This document shows positions 26,828 to 35,266 of a DNA stretch of 64,000 bases, piece by piece. The first letter of the stretch is position 1; every line of letters starts with the position of its first letter. The DNA is from Rhodococcus sp. P-2 (lineage in GTDB: Bacteria; Actinomycetota; Actinomycetes; Mycobacteriales; Mycobacteriaceae). Below the pieces are notes generated by a model. It was not told the DNA's origin. It ran no database searches and saw only the letters and a program-made list of their open reading frames with translations. A program made the translations under genes and the position numbers. The stretch lies in NCBI RefSeq assembly GCF_016598535.1, contig NZ_CP066779.1:3348001-3412000 (forward strand), given 5' to 3'.

Positions 26828-27520
26828 TCAACCGTGGTCGGGGACCGGCGACGGAATCTTGTTGGAACGGTACGAGCCTCCGCGACGGGTCGGCCGCCAG
26901 AGACGCCAGTGTTTCGCTGACAGCCGGAACGGGAGATGGTCTTGTAGGTGACGAGCGCCGGACGACAACCGTTCGTCTGCAGGCAGATTGAGCCACAGGG
27001 ACAGTGAGGATGCCGCGTTGCCGAGGGTTGCGCGTATTCCAGATTCGCCCAGAGTCCGGCCGTATCCATCCACGGCAAAACCGCCGAACATGTCCGGGGT
27101 GATGTCGGGAAACGGCACGCGGGTGTCCGGGTCGATCAGGCGTACGGGCGCGCTGTACGTCAGTGCCGCCAAAGAATGTCCGTAGGTTGTGACCGCATCG
27201 GACCGGACAAGCACACCGAGCGCGTCGTTGACGGAACCAGGTGGGACGTTCCATTCGGTATGGGTTTGCGCTTTGAGTCGTGGCCCACCGAAGATCCCGG
27301 TGGCAAGCTCGAACAACTGCTCGGTCGGCGCGGGCGACCCGCCCTTGTGAATCTCGAACGTCCAGGACGGCAACCGGACTGGTTCGACACAGGCCTCCAG
27401 GAATGTGTGCAGGCGTTGAAATGCCACGTCGGGACGCTTGGCTCGAAGCGAGTGTGCGCCACCGGGCAACCCGTCGTACGTCACTACCTCCGGCACTGTG
27501 ATGTCGGGTGTCCGCGCCAT
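26828..27520 (-). CDS. Uncharacterised 230-residue protein coupled to nitronate monooxygenase
   Basis: The ATG (27520-27518) shares its A with the TGA of the nitronate monooxygenase, so translation is coupled. The protein is rich in Trp, Pro and Thr (LPSWTFEIHKGGSPAPTEQ, TEWNVPPGSVNDALG, LIDPDTRVPFPDITPDMFGG, SLSLWLNLPADERLSSGARH) and is probably mostly beta. No signal peptide, no membrane span, no known domain that I recognise. Coupling suggests an accessory or next-step role in the same reaction. Confidence 0.65.
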   Translation of the reverse strand: MARTPDITVPEVVTYDGLPGGAHSLRAKRPDVAFQRLHTFLEACVEPVRLPSWTFEIHKGGSPAPTEQLFELATGIFGGPRLKAQTHTEWNVPPGSVNDALGVLVRSDAVTTYGHSLAALTYSAPVRLIDPDTRVPFPDITPDMFGGFAVDGYGRTLGESGIRATLGNAASSLSLWLNLPADERLSSGARHLQDHLPFRLSAKHWRLWRPTRRGGSYRSNKIPSPVPDHG

Positions 27521-28548
27521 CACAGATTGATCAATCGCGTAAGCACGACCTCTGCCGGTTCGGCAGTGGCGTGACGGTACCCGGTGCCGGCCCACAGGTG
27601 CATGCGCTCGGGGTCTCCCTGTGCAACAGCGGCTTTGCGCATCGGGTTGGTCAGATGATGGATGGCCGGGTATCCGACGGGCGCCTGTGAATCGTAGCGG
27701 TCGATGAACTCGTTCCGAAGTGCCCGTGCGGGACGTCCCGTGAAAGCTCGTGTGACGACGGTCTTTCCACGCGAGGCGTCGGCCAGGGCCGACTTGTGTG
27801 GAGCCGAGGCACCACTTTCCTCGGTGCGCAGCAATACAGTACCGACTACTGCGGCCTCCGCTCCGGCATGCAAGGCCGCTGCGACGTCGGCGGACGTTGC
27901 GAGTCCACCTGCCGCCAACAGTGGAACCGACGTGCGGTGACGGATCCGAGCGATCAGTTCGGTGATCGGTGTTTCTGCCGGAACCTGCAGGGGAGTAATG
28001 GTTCCGGAGTGACCACCGGCAGCCGAAGATTGCACGACGAGCAGATCAGCACCGGCGTCGACGGCAAGAAGTGCCTCTGCCTCCGAGGTCACGGTGAACA
28101 CGACAGTCGAACCGGCCGCGCGCAGTGCCTTGACGATGCCGGGGGCGGGAAAGCCGAAAGTGAAACTGACCACCGGAACCGGGTTTGCCAGGAGGAGATC
28201 GATCTTGTCCTCGAAATAGTCGTCGTCCTCGACCGGTTCCCCGACGGGAAGTGTGACGCCGTAACGATCTGCCTCTACCTGAATCGCCTCGGCATAGGTT
28301 CGGAAGGCGGTGGCGTCGACAGGTACCGGGTTGGGCGCAAAAACATTGACACCGAACGAGACTCCCTCGGTGCGCATAGTGTCCATCTGGTCGGAGAGAG
28401 CCTGTGGCGTCTTGTATCCGGCGGCAAGGAAGCCGAGGCCGCCGGCGCGCGCGGCGGCCACGACAAGAGCCGGTGTCGATGCTCCACCGGCCATAGGGGC
28501 CGCGATGACAGGGACTTTCAGGTCGAGATCGGTTGTGAGTGCACTCAT
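27520..28548 (-). CDS. Nitronate monooxygenase (NPD family FMN enzyme)
   Basis: 342-residue TIM-barrel flavoprotein. N-terminal PVIAAPMAGGASTPALVVAAARAGGLGFL is the class I nitronate monooxygenase start, and the FMN phosphate site is at LLAAGGLATSADVAAALHAGAEAAVVGT. QSSAAGGHSG provides the conserved catalytic-region histidine. These enzymes oxidise alkyl nitronates or propionate-3-nitronate. It lies 45 bases after the MFS gene and overlaps the next gene, forming a three-gene leftward unit opposite a LysR gene. Confidence 0.9.
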   Translation of the reverse strand: MSALTTDLDLKVPVIAAPMAGGASTPALVVAAARAGGLGFLAAGYKTPQALSDQMDTMRTEGVSFGVNVFAPNPVPVDATAFRTYAEAIQVEADRYGVTLPVGEPVEDDDYFEDKIDLLLANPVPVVSFTFGFPAPGIVKALRAAGSTVVFTVTSEAEALLAVDAGADLLVVQSSAAGGHSGTITPLQVPAETPITELIARIRHRTSVPLLAAGGLATSADVAAALHAGAEAAVVGTVLLRTEESGASAPHKSALADASRGKTVVTRAFTGRPARALRNEFIDRYDSQAPVGYPAIHHLTNPMRKAAVAQGDPERMHLWAGTGYRHATAEPAEVVLTRLINL

Positions 28549-28593
28549 TCGAACATCTCCAGTCCTACGCCGGACAGTGCTCCGGCGGTTTCG

Positions 28594-29805
28594 TCATCTG
28601 ACATCAAAAACTACCTTCTCATTCGAGGTGGCCGTCCGAGGGCCCGCATCGAGATCGGAAGGGAATCGGTATCGCAAGGCTGCGGCAGCCACTGCCGCGG
28701 CAAAGACGACGGCACTTCCGAGCAGCAGAGCGTCGCGGTACCCGTCTCGTAGCAGCGGAGTGACAACGAGCGGACCAAGAATCTGACCGACGCTGTACCC
28801 AGCAGTCAGCAACGCCACTGCGCGAGGGAACTGCAGGTGCGCGCCGATGGCCAACACGATCGACCCGACACCGAGGAAGGTCACTCCGAACAGGAAAGCG
28901 GAGATCAGCGCGGGGCCGACGCCGCCGATGACAGCAGGAAGCGCTATGCCCACCGCCTGAACCAACAGTGCAGCCAGCAGCAGAGTCGGCCGCGACCAAC
29001 GCAGGCTGAGCCAAGCCCACAAGGCGCATGACGGAAATGCAGCCAACCCGACCACTATCCAAGCACCACTGCCCACCCATTCGGGTGCGGCGAGATCGAT
29101 TGCGGCAACAAGGAACGTGCCCGCGATGATGTAGCCGATGCCTTCCAGGAAATAGCTGATGAACAAGGGCGTGAACCACCGGCGTGTGCGTTGGGAACCG
29201 ATAGTTGCGGGTGCGTCCGGTCTGATGATCGGACGTGGTTCCGGTGTCAGTCTCCAGGCTACGACCGCGCACACCGCTGCGAGGGTCGCAGATGCCAGCC
29301 AGGCTGTACTCCAGGTGCCGATGAAGCGGATGACGAACACGAGGACACCGGACAAGGCGATACCCAGCCCGACTCCGCCGAACCCCCACCCGGCCAGGAA
29401 TTGGGACGTTCCCCGAAGGTGGGCGTGCAAAGCGCTGACGGCGATCATGAAGACGAGGGCGCTGGCGACGCCTGCGACGAGCCTGAGGACAAACCAGATC
29501 GATCCGTCGTGTGTGGTGGGCATGAGCACCAACGTCGCAATGAGAACCACCAACGACGTACGCATCACCGCTGCCGAACGCACCACCCCGGGAATGAAGA
29601 TTCCCGCGAGCGCACCGATGAGGTACCCGACGTAGTTGGCCGTGGCCAGGGTGGCGCCGAGCGAGGCGGACATACCAGCCTGAGAGTGCATCAGCGGCAG
29701 GATCGGTGTGTAGACGAACCGACCGATGCCCATGCTCGCGGCCAACGCAGCGCCGGCTTGGACTGCGTGCGTTCGCGGAGAAGTCGCGCTCTGGGCTGAG
29801 GTCAT
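28594..29805 (-). CDS. MFS transporter, YbfB/YjiJ family
   Basis: 403 residues from ATG 29805. Helix 1 reads GAALAASMGIGRFVYTPILPLM, the distinctive YbfB/YjiJ signature, followed by 11 more TM helices. The upstream extension of the frame is Arg/Ser-rich and not protein-like. It is the first gene of the unit with nitronate monooxygenase, divergent from a LysR regulator, so it probably moves the compound handled by that enzyme. Confidence 0.87.
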   Translation of the reverse strand: MTSAQSATSPRTHAVQAGAALAASMGIGRFVYTPILPLMHSQAGMSASLGATLATANYVGYLIGALAGIFIPGVVRSAAVMRTSLVVLIATLVLMPTTHDGSIWFVLRLVAGVASALVFMIAVSALHAHLRGTSQFLAGWGFGGVGLGIALSGVLVFVIRFIGTWSTAWLASATLAAVCAVVAWRLTPEPRPIIRPDAPATIGSQRTRRWFTPLFISYFLEGIGYIIAGTFLVAAIDLAAPEWVGSGAWIVVGLAAFPSCALWAWLSLRWSRPTLLLAALLVQAVGIALPAVIGGVGPALISAFLFGVTFLGVGSIVLAIGAHLQFPRAVALLTAGYSVGQILGPLVVTPLLRDGYRDALLLGSAVVFAAAVAAAALRYRFPSDLDAGPRTATSNEKVVFDVR

Positions 29806-29881
29806 GGACTTATCCTGTGCCTCGTTCGTGCCGGACCGCCACGACCGCTTTGCTCCTGACTGATAGGCGCAACCTCCCACC

Positions 29882-29911
29882 GCACGTAGCATCCGGGCAC
29901 GTAGCATCTGG
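29882..29911 (+). repeat. 15-bp tandem repeat in the MFS/LysR divergent promoter
   Basis: GCACGTAGCATCCGG and GCACGTAGCATCTGG stand head to tail with one mismatch, ending 4 bases before the LysR GTG start. Could be a duplicated half-site for the LysR protein or a replication slippage scar. Confidence 0.6.
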
Positions 29912-29915
29912 GATT

Positions 29916-30833
29916 GTGGAGCTGCGTCAGCTGAGATACTTCGAGGTCGTCGCCGAGGAACTGCACTTCGGCCGAGCCGCGGCACGGCTACTGATAGCCG
30001 GGCCCTCGTTGTCGCAGCAGATCATGGCACTCGAACGCGACCTCGGCGTCAAGCTGTTCGTCCGCGACCGCCGCTCCGTCGCCCTGACCCCGGCCGGCGC
30101 CGCGCTGCTCCCCGACGTCCGCGCGCTGCTCGAGCGAGCCGAGAATCTACGCCGTCGCGCGGAACGTCTGTCCGGAGCTGAGCCCGTCCGGATCGGCTAC
30201 GTCAACTGGCTTCCCACGGATCTCGTCGCGCGCACCTCAGGGGTTGCGCAACTGCACGTCGACCCGTGGGTGGTGCCCTCGCACGCGCAGGCCACGCGGG
30301 TGGCAGACGGTAGCCTCGACCTTGCTATCGCCTGGGTGCGGAAAACCGATGTAGCCCAACACGGTTTGAAGGCCCGGCTACTCGGCGCGGATCGGATTCA
30401 CGCGGTCTCCTCCGGTGCGGACACCACGCCGGTGCAGGCGCGAGACGTCGTCCTACTGGTCGACGACGACACCACCTCCTGGTGGTCGTGGAACGTATTT
30501 GCCGAAGAATTCGCCCGCGATACCGGCGCGCAGATCCTGCGCATCAACGATGGCGGGATCACCGGCCCCGCATTCTTCGATCACGTCCGAGCTATCGGCC
30601 GCCCCGTGGTCAACTCACCCAAGGGTCAGACCACAACGCTGCCAACCGACCTCACCGCACGTTCAATGGTCGACCCGGCAGCAGTCTGGACGTGGTCGCT
30701 CCTGTGCCGCGAGAACGAAACGCGCTCTGCTGTTCTCGCCGCCGTCGACGCTCTTACTCGGGACGTCACTGATCTCGGAATCCAAGAAGACGGAATATGG
30801 CTACCCAAGGACGATCCCTACCGGAGGAATTGA
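29916..30833 (+). CDS. LysR family transcriptional regulator
   Basis: 305 residues from GTG 29916: MELRQLRYFEVVAEELHFGR start, helix-turn-helix AARLLIAGPSLSQQIMALER, and a periplasmic-binding-like effector domain after residue 90. The usual helix sequence ISQPxLS is changed to IAGPSLS. Likely activates the divergent MFS/nitronate monooxygenase unit. Its TGA overlaps the ATG of the next gene. Confidence 0.88.
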   Translation: MELRQLRYFEVVAEELHFGRAAARLLIAGPSLSQQIMALERDLGVKLFVRDRRSVALTPAGAALLPDVRALLERAENLRRRAERLSGAEPVRIGYVNWLPTDLVARTSGVAQLHVDPWVVPSHAQATRVADGSLDLAIAWVRKTDVAQHGLKARLLGADRIHAVSSGADTTPVQARDVVLLVDDDTTSWWSWNVFAEEFARDTGAQILRINDGGITGPAFFDHVRAIGRPVVNSPKGQTTTLPTDLTARSMVDPAAVWTWSLLCRENETRSAVLAAVDALTRDVTDLGIQEDGIWLPKDDPYRRN

Positions 30834-31522
30834 TGGCACGACGGGCAATTCGTGTGTTCTGGGGACGGCGGCCCGAATCGGTTCAGGCCGTGTCGATCCG
30901 GTGGCGACGAACCCTGGAACAAGTCGAGTTCCTGTTGCCGGAGGCAGTCGGTGGGTCGTGGCAACAGGTCCACTCATCCGGACCTGCCACCACCCTGACC
31001 GTCGAACAACTGACCCAGGTGCTCGACAATGCACGGACTGCCGAGAATTGGTCGGATCGTCTGGGAATCGGATTGAGACTCACATCCGGCGGTGGCCCAG
31101 AATGGGAACTCGAACTCTCCGGGCTGGCGGGCGGCGAACCGGAAATCGTCCTTCAGTCGATGGTTCTCGCTGTCAGCGCGCCAGCTGCCGCCGAAGTTCC
31201 TGAGACAGAACTACTTCGGATGCTCGCCGTTGTGTGGGAACCGGACTTCGGAGACGTCACCGACGACAACATCCTCGACGCTCTCGAAGACGAGTCCGAC
31301 TATCGCGTCGGTGATCCCGTAGTGGGCCGAGTCGGTTTTCTCTCGGCAGCCAGGGCAGATGCGCTCCCTGCCGAGTTGGGAGTCACAACCTCCGCAGTGC
31401 CGGGCCGGGGCGTACTGCTTCAGATCGGATCCGTCGATACAGTCCTTCGGGCATACGAACGCCTCCGTGACGCCGGGGCGCTGGAACCGCTGCCCCGTCC
31501 ATTGGATCGGGCAGTCTTCTGA
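30833..31522 (+). CDS. Imm52-like immunity family protein
   Basis: 229 residues from ATG 30833, overlapping the LysR stop (TGATG) after a perfect GGAGG. The start AIRVFWGRRPESVQAVSIRWRRTLEQ resembles the FWGxRxES...AxR pattern of Imm52 proteins, which neutralise polymorphic toxins; the middle is strand-rich and the end has a helix VDTVLRAYERLRDAGAL. The assignment is by memory of the pattern. No toxin or secretion gene is nearby, so it would be an orphan. Confidence 0.5.
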   Translation: MARRAIRVFWGRRPESVQAVSIRWRRTLEQVEFLLPEAVGGSWQQVHSSGPATTLTVEQLTQVLDNARTAENWSDRLGIGLRLTSGGGPEWELELSGLAGGEPEIVLQSMVLAVSAPAAAEVPETELLRMLAVVWEPDFGDVTDDNILDALEDESDYRVGDPVVGRVGFLSAARADALPAELGVTTSAVPGRGVLLQIGSVDTVLRAYERLRDAGALEPLPRPLDRAVF

Positions 31523-31561
31523 AACCTTGCTATGGACGATGACCGCGAATCGGTAAAGAAC

Positions 31562-32032
31562 TCAGCCCTCTCCCGGCTGCCTCTTCGCGCCGCCGTTGCG
31601 AGCTTCGATGGCCTCGATGGACTTCGTGAACGACTTTCCCAACACCTGAGTGCCGAAGAGCCCGAGTACCGATGCCAGGAGCTTTCCCTTGATGTTCTTG
31701 CCGTCGCGGACCACGACGGCGTCGACATCGGTCAGGCCGGTGGGCTGCTGGGTCAGGGTGTAGGTGTGGCTCGAGGCACCACCCCACAGATTGGAATCGG
31801 TGGTTGTCATCACGACGCGATGCGGGTCGGTCCAGTCGTAGTGCAGGCGTTCCCAGATGCCGCTCGAGCCCTCGGTTACATCAGCCTCGTGGGGGCCCTG
31901 TTGGTGCACTTTCAAGTAACTGTCCGCGCTGCGGCCGAAGATTTCCTCACGGCCCGGCCCGAAGTCGGTCAGGCCGGCGAGGACCTGTTCGGGCGTCGCG
32001 GTGGTCGTCTGGTGAAGATGGATCGTGGTCAT
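31562..32032 (-). CDS. SRPBCC family protein
   Basis: 156 residues from ATG 32032 with GAAGGA upstream. Begins MTTIHLHQTTTATPEQVLAGLTDFGPGREEIF; contains WERLHYDWTDPHRVVMTTTDSN and a C-terminal helix TQVLGKSFTKSIEAIEARN. The Bet v1-like fold is likely; ligand unknown. It is convergent with the Imm52-like gene and downstream of a methyltransferase gene in the same direction. Confidence 0.8.
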   Translation of the reverse strand: MTTIHLHQTTTATPEQVLAGLTDFGPGREEIFGRSADSYLKVHQQGPHEADVTEGSSGIWERLHYDWTDPHRVVMTTTDSNLWGGASSHTYTLTQQPTGLTDVDAVVVRDGKNIKGKLLASVLGLFGTQVLGKSFTKSIEAIEARNGGAKRQPGEG

Positions 32033-32146
32033 GGCGCCTTCCTTCAACTGTGGATGATCCGGTGCTGAAATGCGGAGGAGTGACTCATCCAGCACACCAC
32101 TCGGACGAAATGAATGAAAGAGGACAGTTCGCTCTGCCTCGAACCG

Positions 32147-32773
32147 TTATTCGCCGCTGCGCCGACTGGCAGTGATTGCGCCGTGCGGCCGGTAGCCGCT
32201 CCCCGTCCGGGTATGGGTCTCGATCACGTCGAAACCCGCCGTGACCAGCACTTGGGAAAGTTCACCCACCGGCCATCGATAGCCGGTTGTCGCCGCGTGA
32301 TCAAAAGCCTCGACGCTTGCGCCTTCGAAGAAGCCCACCAGCAACCCACCGCCTGGGCGGATCACACGCGCGAATTCAGCGAGCGGTGTCTCGATATCTT
32401 GCGGGTGGTGGTGAATGAGTGAGTACCAGGACAGCACGCCGCCCAGAGAATCCGCTTCGACGTCCAATGCCTCGAAGCCACCGACCTCGAAGGAAAGGTC
32501 TGGGTATTGATCGCGAGCGCGTTCGACGAACTCCGGCACCAGATCGATCCCACTCACGGCCAGCCCGCGCTGGGCCAGGAAGTCCGTCCACTGCCCCGGC
32601 CCACACCCGGCGTCGAGCACACGGCCGGTCAATGTGGCGGCCCAACTGGTCACCAGGGCCCGATCAGATGCGTGCGTCGAATCCATGTGGCCGAAGAGAT
32701 CTGTGTACTCCTGGGATCGGGCTGAGTACGAATCTCGGACGGTGTCTCTTCGTAGCGCGCTCGCGTTCTCCAT
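32147..32773 (-). CDS. Class I SAM-dependent methyltransferase
   Basis: 208 residues. SAM-binding motif I is VLDAGCGPGQWTDFLAQRG (about 52-70) and the motif II acidic residue is in VSGIDLVPEFVERAR. LGGVLSWYSLIHHHP and LAEFARVIRPGGGLLVGFF are the motif IV-V region. Small-molecule type; acceptor unknown. A 114-bp gap separates it from the SRPBCC gene. Confidence 0.88.
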   Translation of the reverse strand: MENASALRRDTVRDSYSARSQEYTDLFGHMDSTHASDRALVTSWAATLTGRVLDAGCGPGQWTDFLAQRGLAVSGIDLVPEFVERARDQYPDLSFEVGGFEALDVEADSLGGVLSWYSLIHHHPQDIETPLAEFARVIRPGGGLLVGFFEGASVEAFDHAATTGYRWPVGELSQVLVTAGFDVIETHTRTGSGYRPHGAITASRRSGE

Positions 32774-32876
32774 TCCGTCAATGATCGTCGATGCGAGCCG
32801 ACCTGATTCGCAACTCGCCGTAGTAAAGCCTGCCGCGCTGTTGACTGCGAGCGGTCACGATCGGAAGCTGGCTCAT

Positions 32877-33125
32877 ATGGTGGAAGAAAAGGATCTGTCC
32901 GCGAAGATCCGCGAATTGCTCAGTGCCCGATCAGCCGAGTCGAGCATCTGCCCCTCCGACGTGGCTCGCGCAGCGGCACCCGACAATTGGCGTCCGCTGA
33001 TGGATTCCGTCCGAGAGGCTGCCCGCCGCATGGTCGCCGACGGCGAAGTACAGATCACCCAGGGCGGCGAAGTCGTCGACCCGGAATCCGCACGAGGTCC
33101 GATCAGAATTCGGTGGGCTCGTTGA
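32877..33125 (+). CDS. DUF3253 domain protein
   Basis: 82 residues from ATG 32877. Family signature: ICPSDVARAAAPDNWRPLM, VREAARRMVADGEVQITQ and GEVVDPESARGPIRIR. The fold is a small winged-helix-like domain, function unknown. It is convergent with the NAD(P)-binding protein gene. Confidence 0.85.
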   Translation: MVEEKDLSAKIRELLSARSAESSICPSDVARAAAPDNWRPLMDSVREAARRMVADGEVQITQGGEVVDPESARGPIRIRWAR

Positions 33126-33168
33126 TCAACCCCGTGGCCTCTGGCGGCGCCGCTCTCGCAGCGTGAAA

Positions 33169-34035
33169 TCAGCGGAAACGGTCCAGATGCTCACGCAGGA
33201 ATGCATCCAGGCTTCGTGGCTCACGCCCCAGCACACGTGTCACCGTGTCGGTGGGTGACTCCGGACGCGAGATGGCAAGCTCCTGGATCTCCAGAATGTG
33301 CTCGGCCAGCCACGGAGGCATGTGGGCATGATCGACGAGGTTTCGCCGCAGTTCGTGCGGTGGCAGGTCGATGTATCGGACGGGGCGACCGAGCATGCGG
33401 GTCAGAGAATCGGCGATGCCACCGTAGCCGACCGCCTCGCTGCCCGTCAGGACGTAGGTACCGCCGACGAGGTCGGCGCGCGTGAGTACTGCGGCCGCGA
33501 CGTCGGCGATGTCTCGGCAGTCGATCCAGTTGCACGGCGCGTCTCGCATAGCGCCCAGAATGACCCCCTGCGCAGCCACCCCCGGGGCGAGGAGCAACAA
33601 ATTCTGCATGAACGCGTAAGGGCGGAGCAGGGTGTGGCGGAGTCCGGATGCGCGCAGGTGTTCGCCGACGGCATGGTGGCCGCGGGAGAGAGCGATGGGG
33701 GAGTCGGCCGCGGCGGCGGGGTCGGAGATCTTGACGATGTGTTCGACGCCGCTCTCGGCGGCTATGTCGATCACACGCGTTTCGAGCTCGACCTGGTCGA
33801 GGCCGTTGGCCATGGCGAGGAAAAGCTGTTCGGCCCCTTTGAAAGCCGTACGTAGCGAAGTTGGGTCTGCGGCGTCGGCCGGCACTACTTCGACCACACC
33901 GTCGGCTAAATCGCCGAGGTGGGCGCGCAGCCTGTCCGGGTCGCGGGACAGCGCTCTGCTCGGCACACCCGAGGATGCGAGACTGCGTAGCAACGCGCCG
34001 CCTGTGGTTCCGGACGCTCCCATGATGACGATCAT
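33169..34035 (-). CDS. NmrA-like NAD(P)-binding protein (atypical SDR)
   Basis: 288 residues from ATG 34035 after AAAGGAAC. N-terminal MIVIMGASGTTGGALLRSLAS is the NmrA/QOR2-type dinucleotide motif (GASGTTG). GLRHTLLRPYAFMQNLL and YVLTGSEAVGYGGIADSL are further family landmarks. Members act as redox sensors, quinone reductases or NAD(P)-dependent isomerases. It follows the membrane-protein gene at 55 bases and probably belongs to the MarR-controlled unit. Confidence 0.88.
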   Translation of the reverse strand: MIVIMGASGTTGGALLRSLASSGVPSRALSRDPDRLRAHLGDLADGVVEVVPADAADPTSLRTAFKGAEQLFLAMANGLDQVELETRVIDIAAESGVEHIVKISDPAAAADSPIALSRGHHAVGEHLRASGLRHTLLRPYAFMQNLLLLAPGVAAQGVILGAMRDAPCNWIDCRDIADVAAAVLTRADLVGGTYVLTGSEAVGYGGIADSLTRMLGRPVRYIDLPPHELRRNLVDHAHMPPWLAEHILEIQELAISRPESPTDTVTRVLGREPRSLDAFLREHLDRFR

Positions 34036-34090
34036 CGTGTTCCTTTCGGTCTTCCCCAGGAAACCGGGGATCTTTGACATGTGTTTTCGG

Positions 34091-34591
34091 TCAGGGATTC
34101 TGACGGCGCCAGCGCCAACTCACGATGACGGCAGCGACAGCGGCAGATATCGGCAGGTCGATGTGCAGGCGAGCAAGCCAAGCGGTGTCGACCACGCTCG
34201 TGTGATCTGGTAGCCAACGGGAGGCCAACCACCCGACGAGGCCTGCGATTACAGCGGCTCCGACGGCAAGAATGGCCGCCACCATGATGCGAGGCAGGGC
34301 CGTCGTCCACGTTCGTGACCTCCCGCGACGCTGCAGCCAGGAGCCGATCAGCAACGCCACCACAGCCGACGTGCCCGCGATGGACGTAAAGGCCGCCATC
34401 GTCAGGCCCGACTGGCCGGACGCGACTCCGCCCGCACTCGCCATCAATGCAGGGGCAAGGTAGGCGACCAGCACCTCTCTCCACAGGGTGAAAGGTCGCG
34501 CGGTGCGACGATCGGCAACCTGGACGCGTCGATTGGAATCTGTTATCTCCCTTTTGTTTTCGTGACGGATCGGTGGGGTGAGTCCGGACAT
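34091..34591 (-). CDS. Membrane protein with about four TM helices
   Basis: 166 residues from ATG 34591. Hydrophobic stretches: WREVLVAYLAPALMASAGGVA, MAAFTSIAGTSAVVALLIGSWL, IMVAAILAVGAAVIAGLVGWL and LPISAAVAAVIVSWRW. No family with known function recognised. A MarR-type operator and a TAAAAT -10-like hexamer lie just upstream, so it heads a unit with the NmrA-like gene. Confidence 0.65.
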   Translation of the reverse strand: MSGLTPPIRHENKREITDSNRRVQVADRRTARPFTLWREVLVAYLAPALMASAGGVASGQSGLTMAAFTSIAGTSAVVALLIGSWLQRRGRSRTWTTALPRIMVAAILAVGAAVIAGLVGWLASRWLPDHTSVVDTAWLARLHIDLPISAAVAAVIVSWRWRRQNP

Positions 34592-34614
34592 GAAGGAGAC
34601 CAACTTTCCGATTT

Positions 34615-34632
34615 TAATTAGGTGGCTAACTA
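34615..34632 (-). promoter_or_regulatory. MarR-type operator before the membrane-protein/NmrA unit
   Basis: TAATTAGGTGGCTAACTA contains the perfect inverted repeat TTAG-GTGG-CTAA in an AT-rich patch, 24 bases upstream of the membrane-protein start. The half TAGTTAGGTG(C) recurs in front of the MarR gene. Confidence 0.6.
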
Positions 34633-34712
34633 TTTGGGCATGAAAGGAGAAGCCTCTGTCGAGAATCAACGACGATTCGAATCGCTACGCGAATGCCTGG
34701 AATCCCAGCCGA

Positions 34713-35231
34713 CTACTCCGCAGTCAGCGCACCGATACCGCGAACGACCCGCGAGAGCAGATCCAGAAAGACCGCACGCTCGTCGACGGTGAGCTCGCCG
34801 ACCATCTCCTCGAGACGGGCAAAGTGCTCTGGCGCCATGTCACGTAAACGCTGAGCGCCACGAGCAGTCAGGACGACCACCGCACCACGCCCATCCTCGG
34901 CGGACGGACGCCGAGCGACCAAACCCTCCTGCTCGAGCCCATCGACCAGCCCGGTGACCGTGGCTCGCGAGACGCCGAGATCAGCGGCCAGCCGCGAGGG
35001 AGACTTCTCCCCGTCGTGATCTTCCAGATCCGCAAGCAGTCGATAACGGCCGGTCGACAGTCCATACCTCGCGAAGTGAACCTCGGTCGCTCGACCGAGT
35101 CGCGCCCCCGCCGAGATCAGCCGCACCGCAACCAGCACCGCCTGCGGATCGGACCCGAGGCCGTAGTGCTCCAACTGCCTCCGCGCCTGACCCAACGTGG
35201 GTGAGTCGTGATCGGTTCCGTCCACTGCCAT
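34713..35231 (-). CDS. MarR family transcriptional regulator
   Basis: 172 residues. The winged helix-turn-helix is SPSRLAADLGVSRATVTGLVDGLEQEG with the wing RRPSAEDGRGAVVVLTARG, flanked by dimerisation helices. The ATG at 35231 lies a few bases after a possible -10 (TATTAG), so the mRNA may be leaderless. A site like that at 34615 overlaps its own promoter, which points to autoregulation and control of the downstream membrane protein and NmrA-like genes. Confidence 0.9.
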   Translation of the reverse strand: MAVDGTDHDSPTLGQARRQLEHYGLGSDPQAVLVAVRLISAGARLGRATEVHFARYGLSTGRYRLLADLEDHDGEKSPSRLAADLGVSRATVTGLVDGLEQEGLVARRPSAEDGRGAVVVLTARGAQRLRDMAPEHFARLEEMVGELTVDERAVFLDLLSRVVRGIGALTAE

Positions 35232-35233
35232 GC

Positions 35234-35266
35234 AACTAATATGGCACCTAACTACATTCTGGTCAA
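35234..35266 (-). promoter_or_regulatory. marR promoter and operator
   Basis: On the minus strand TTGACC (35266-35261), 19 bases, TATTAG (35241-35236), then ATG at 35231. The 21 bases 35234-35254 (TAGTTAGGTGCC followed by ATATTAGTT on the minus strand) share TTAGGTG with the operator upstream of 34591. The promoter lies in the 3' end of the amidase gene. Confidence 0.5.
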
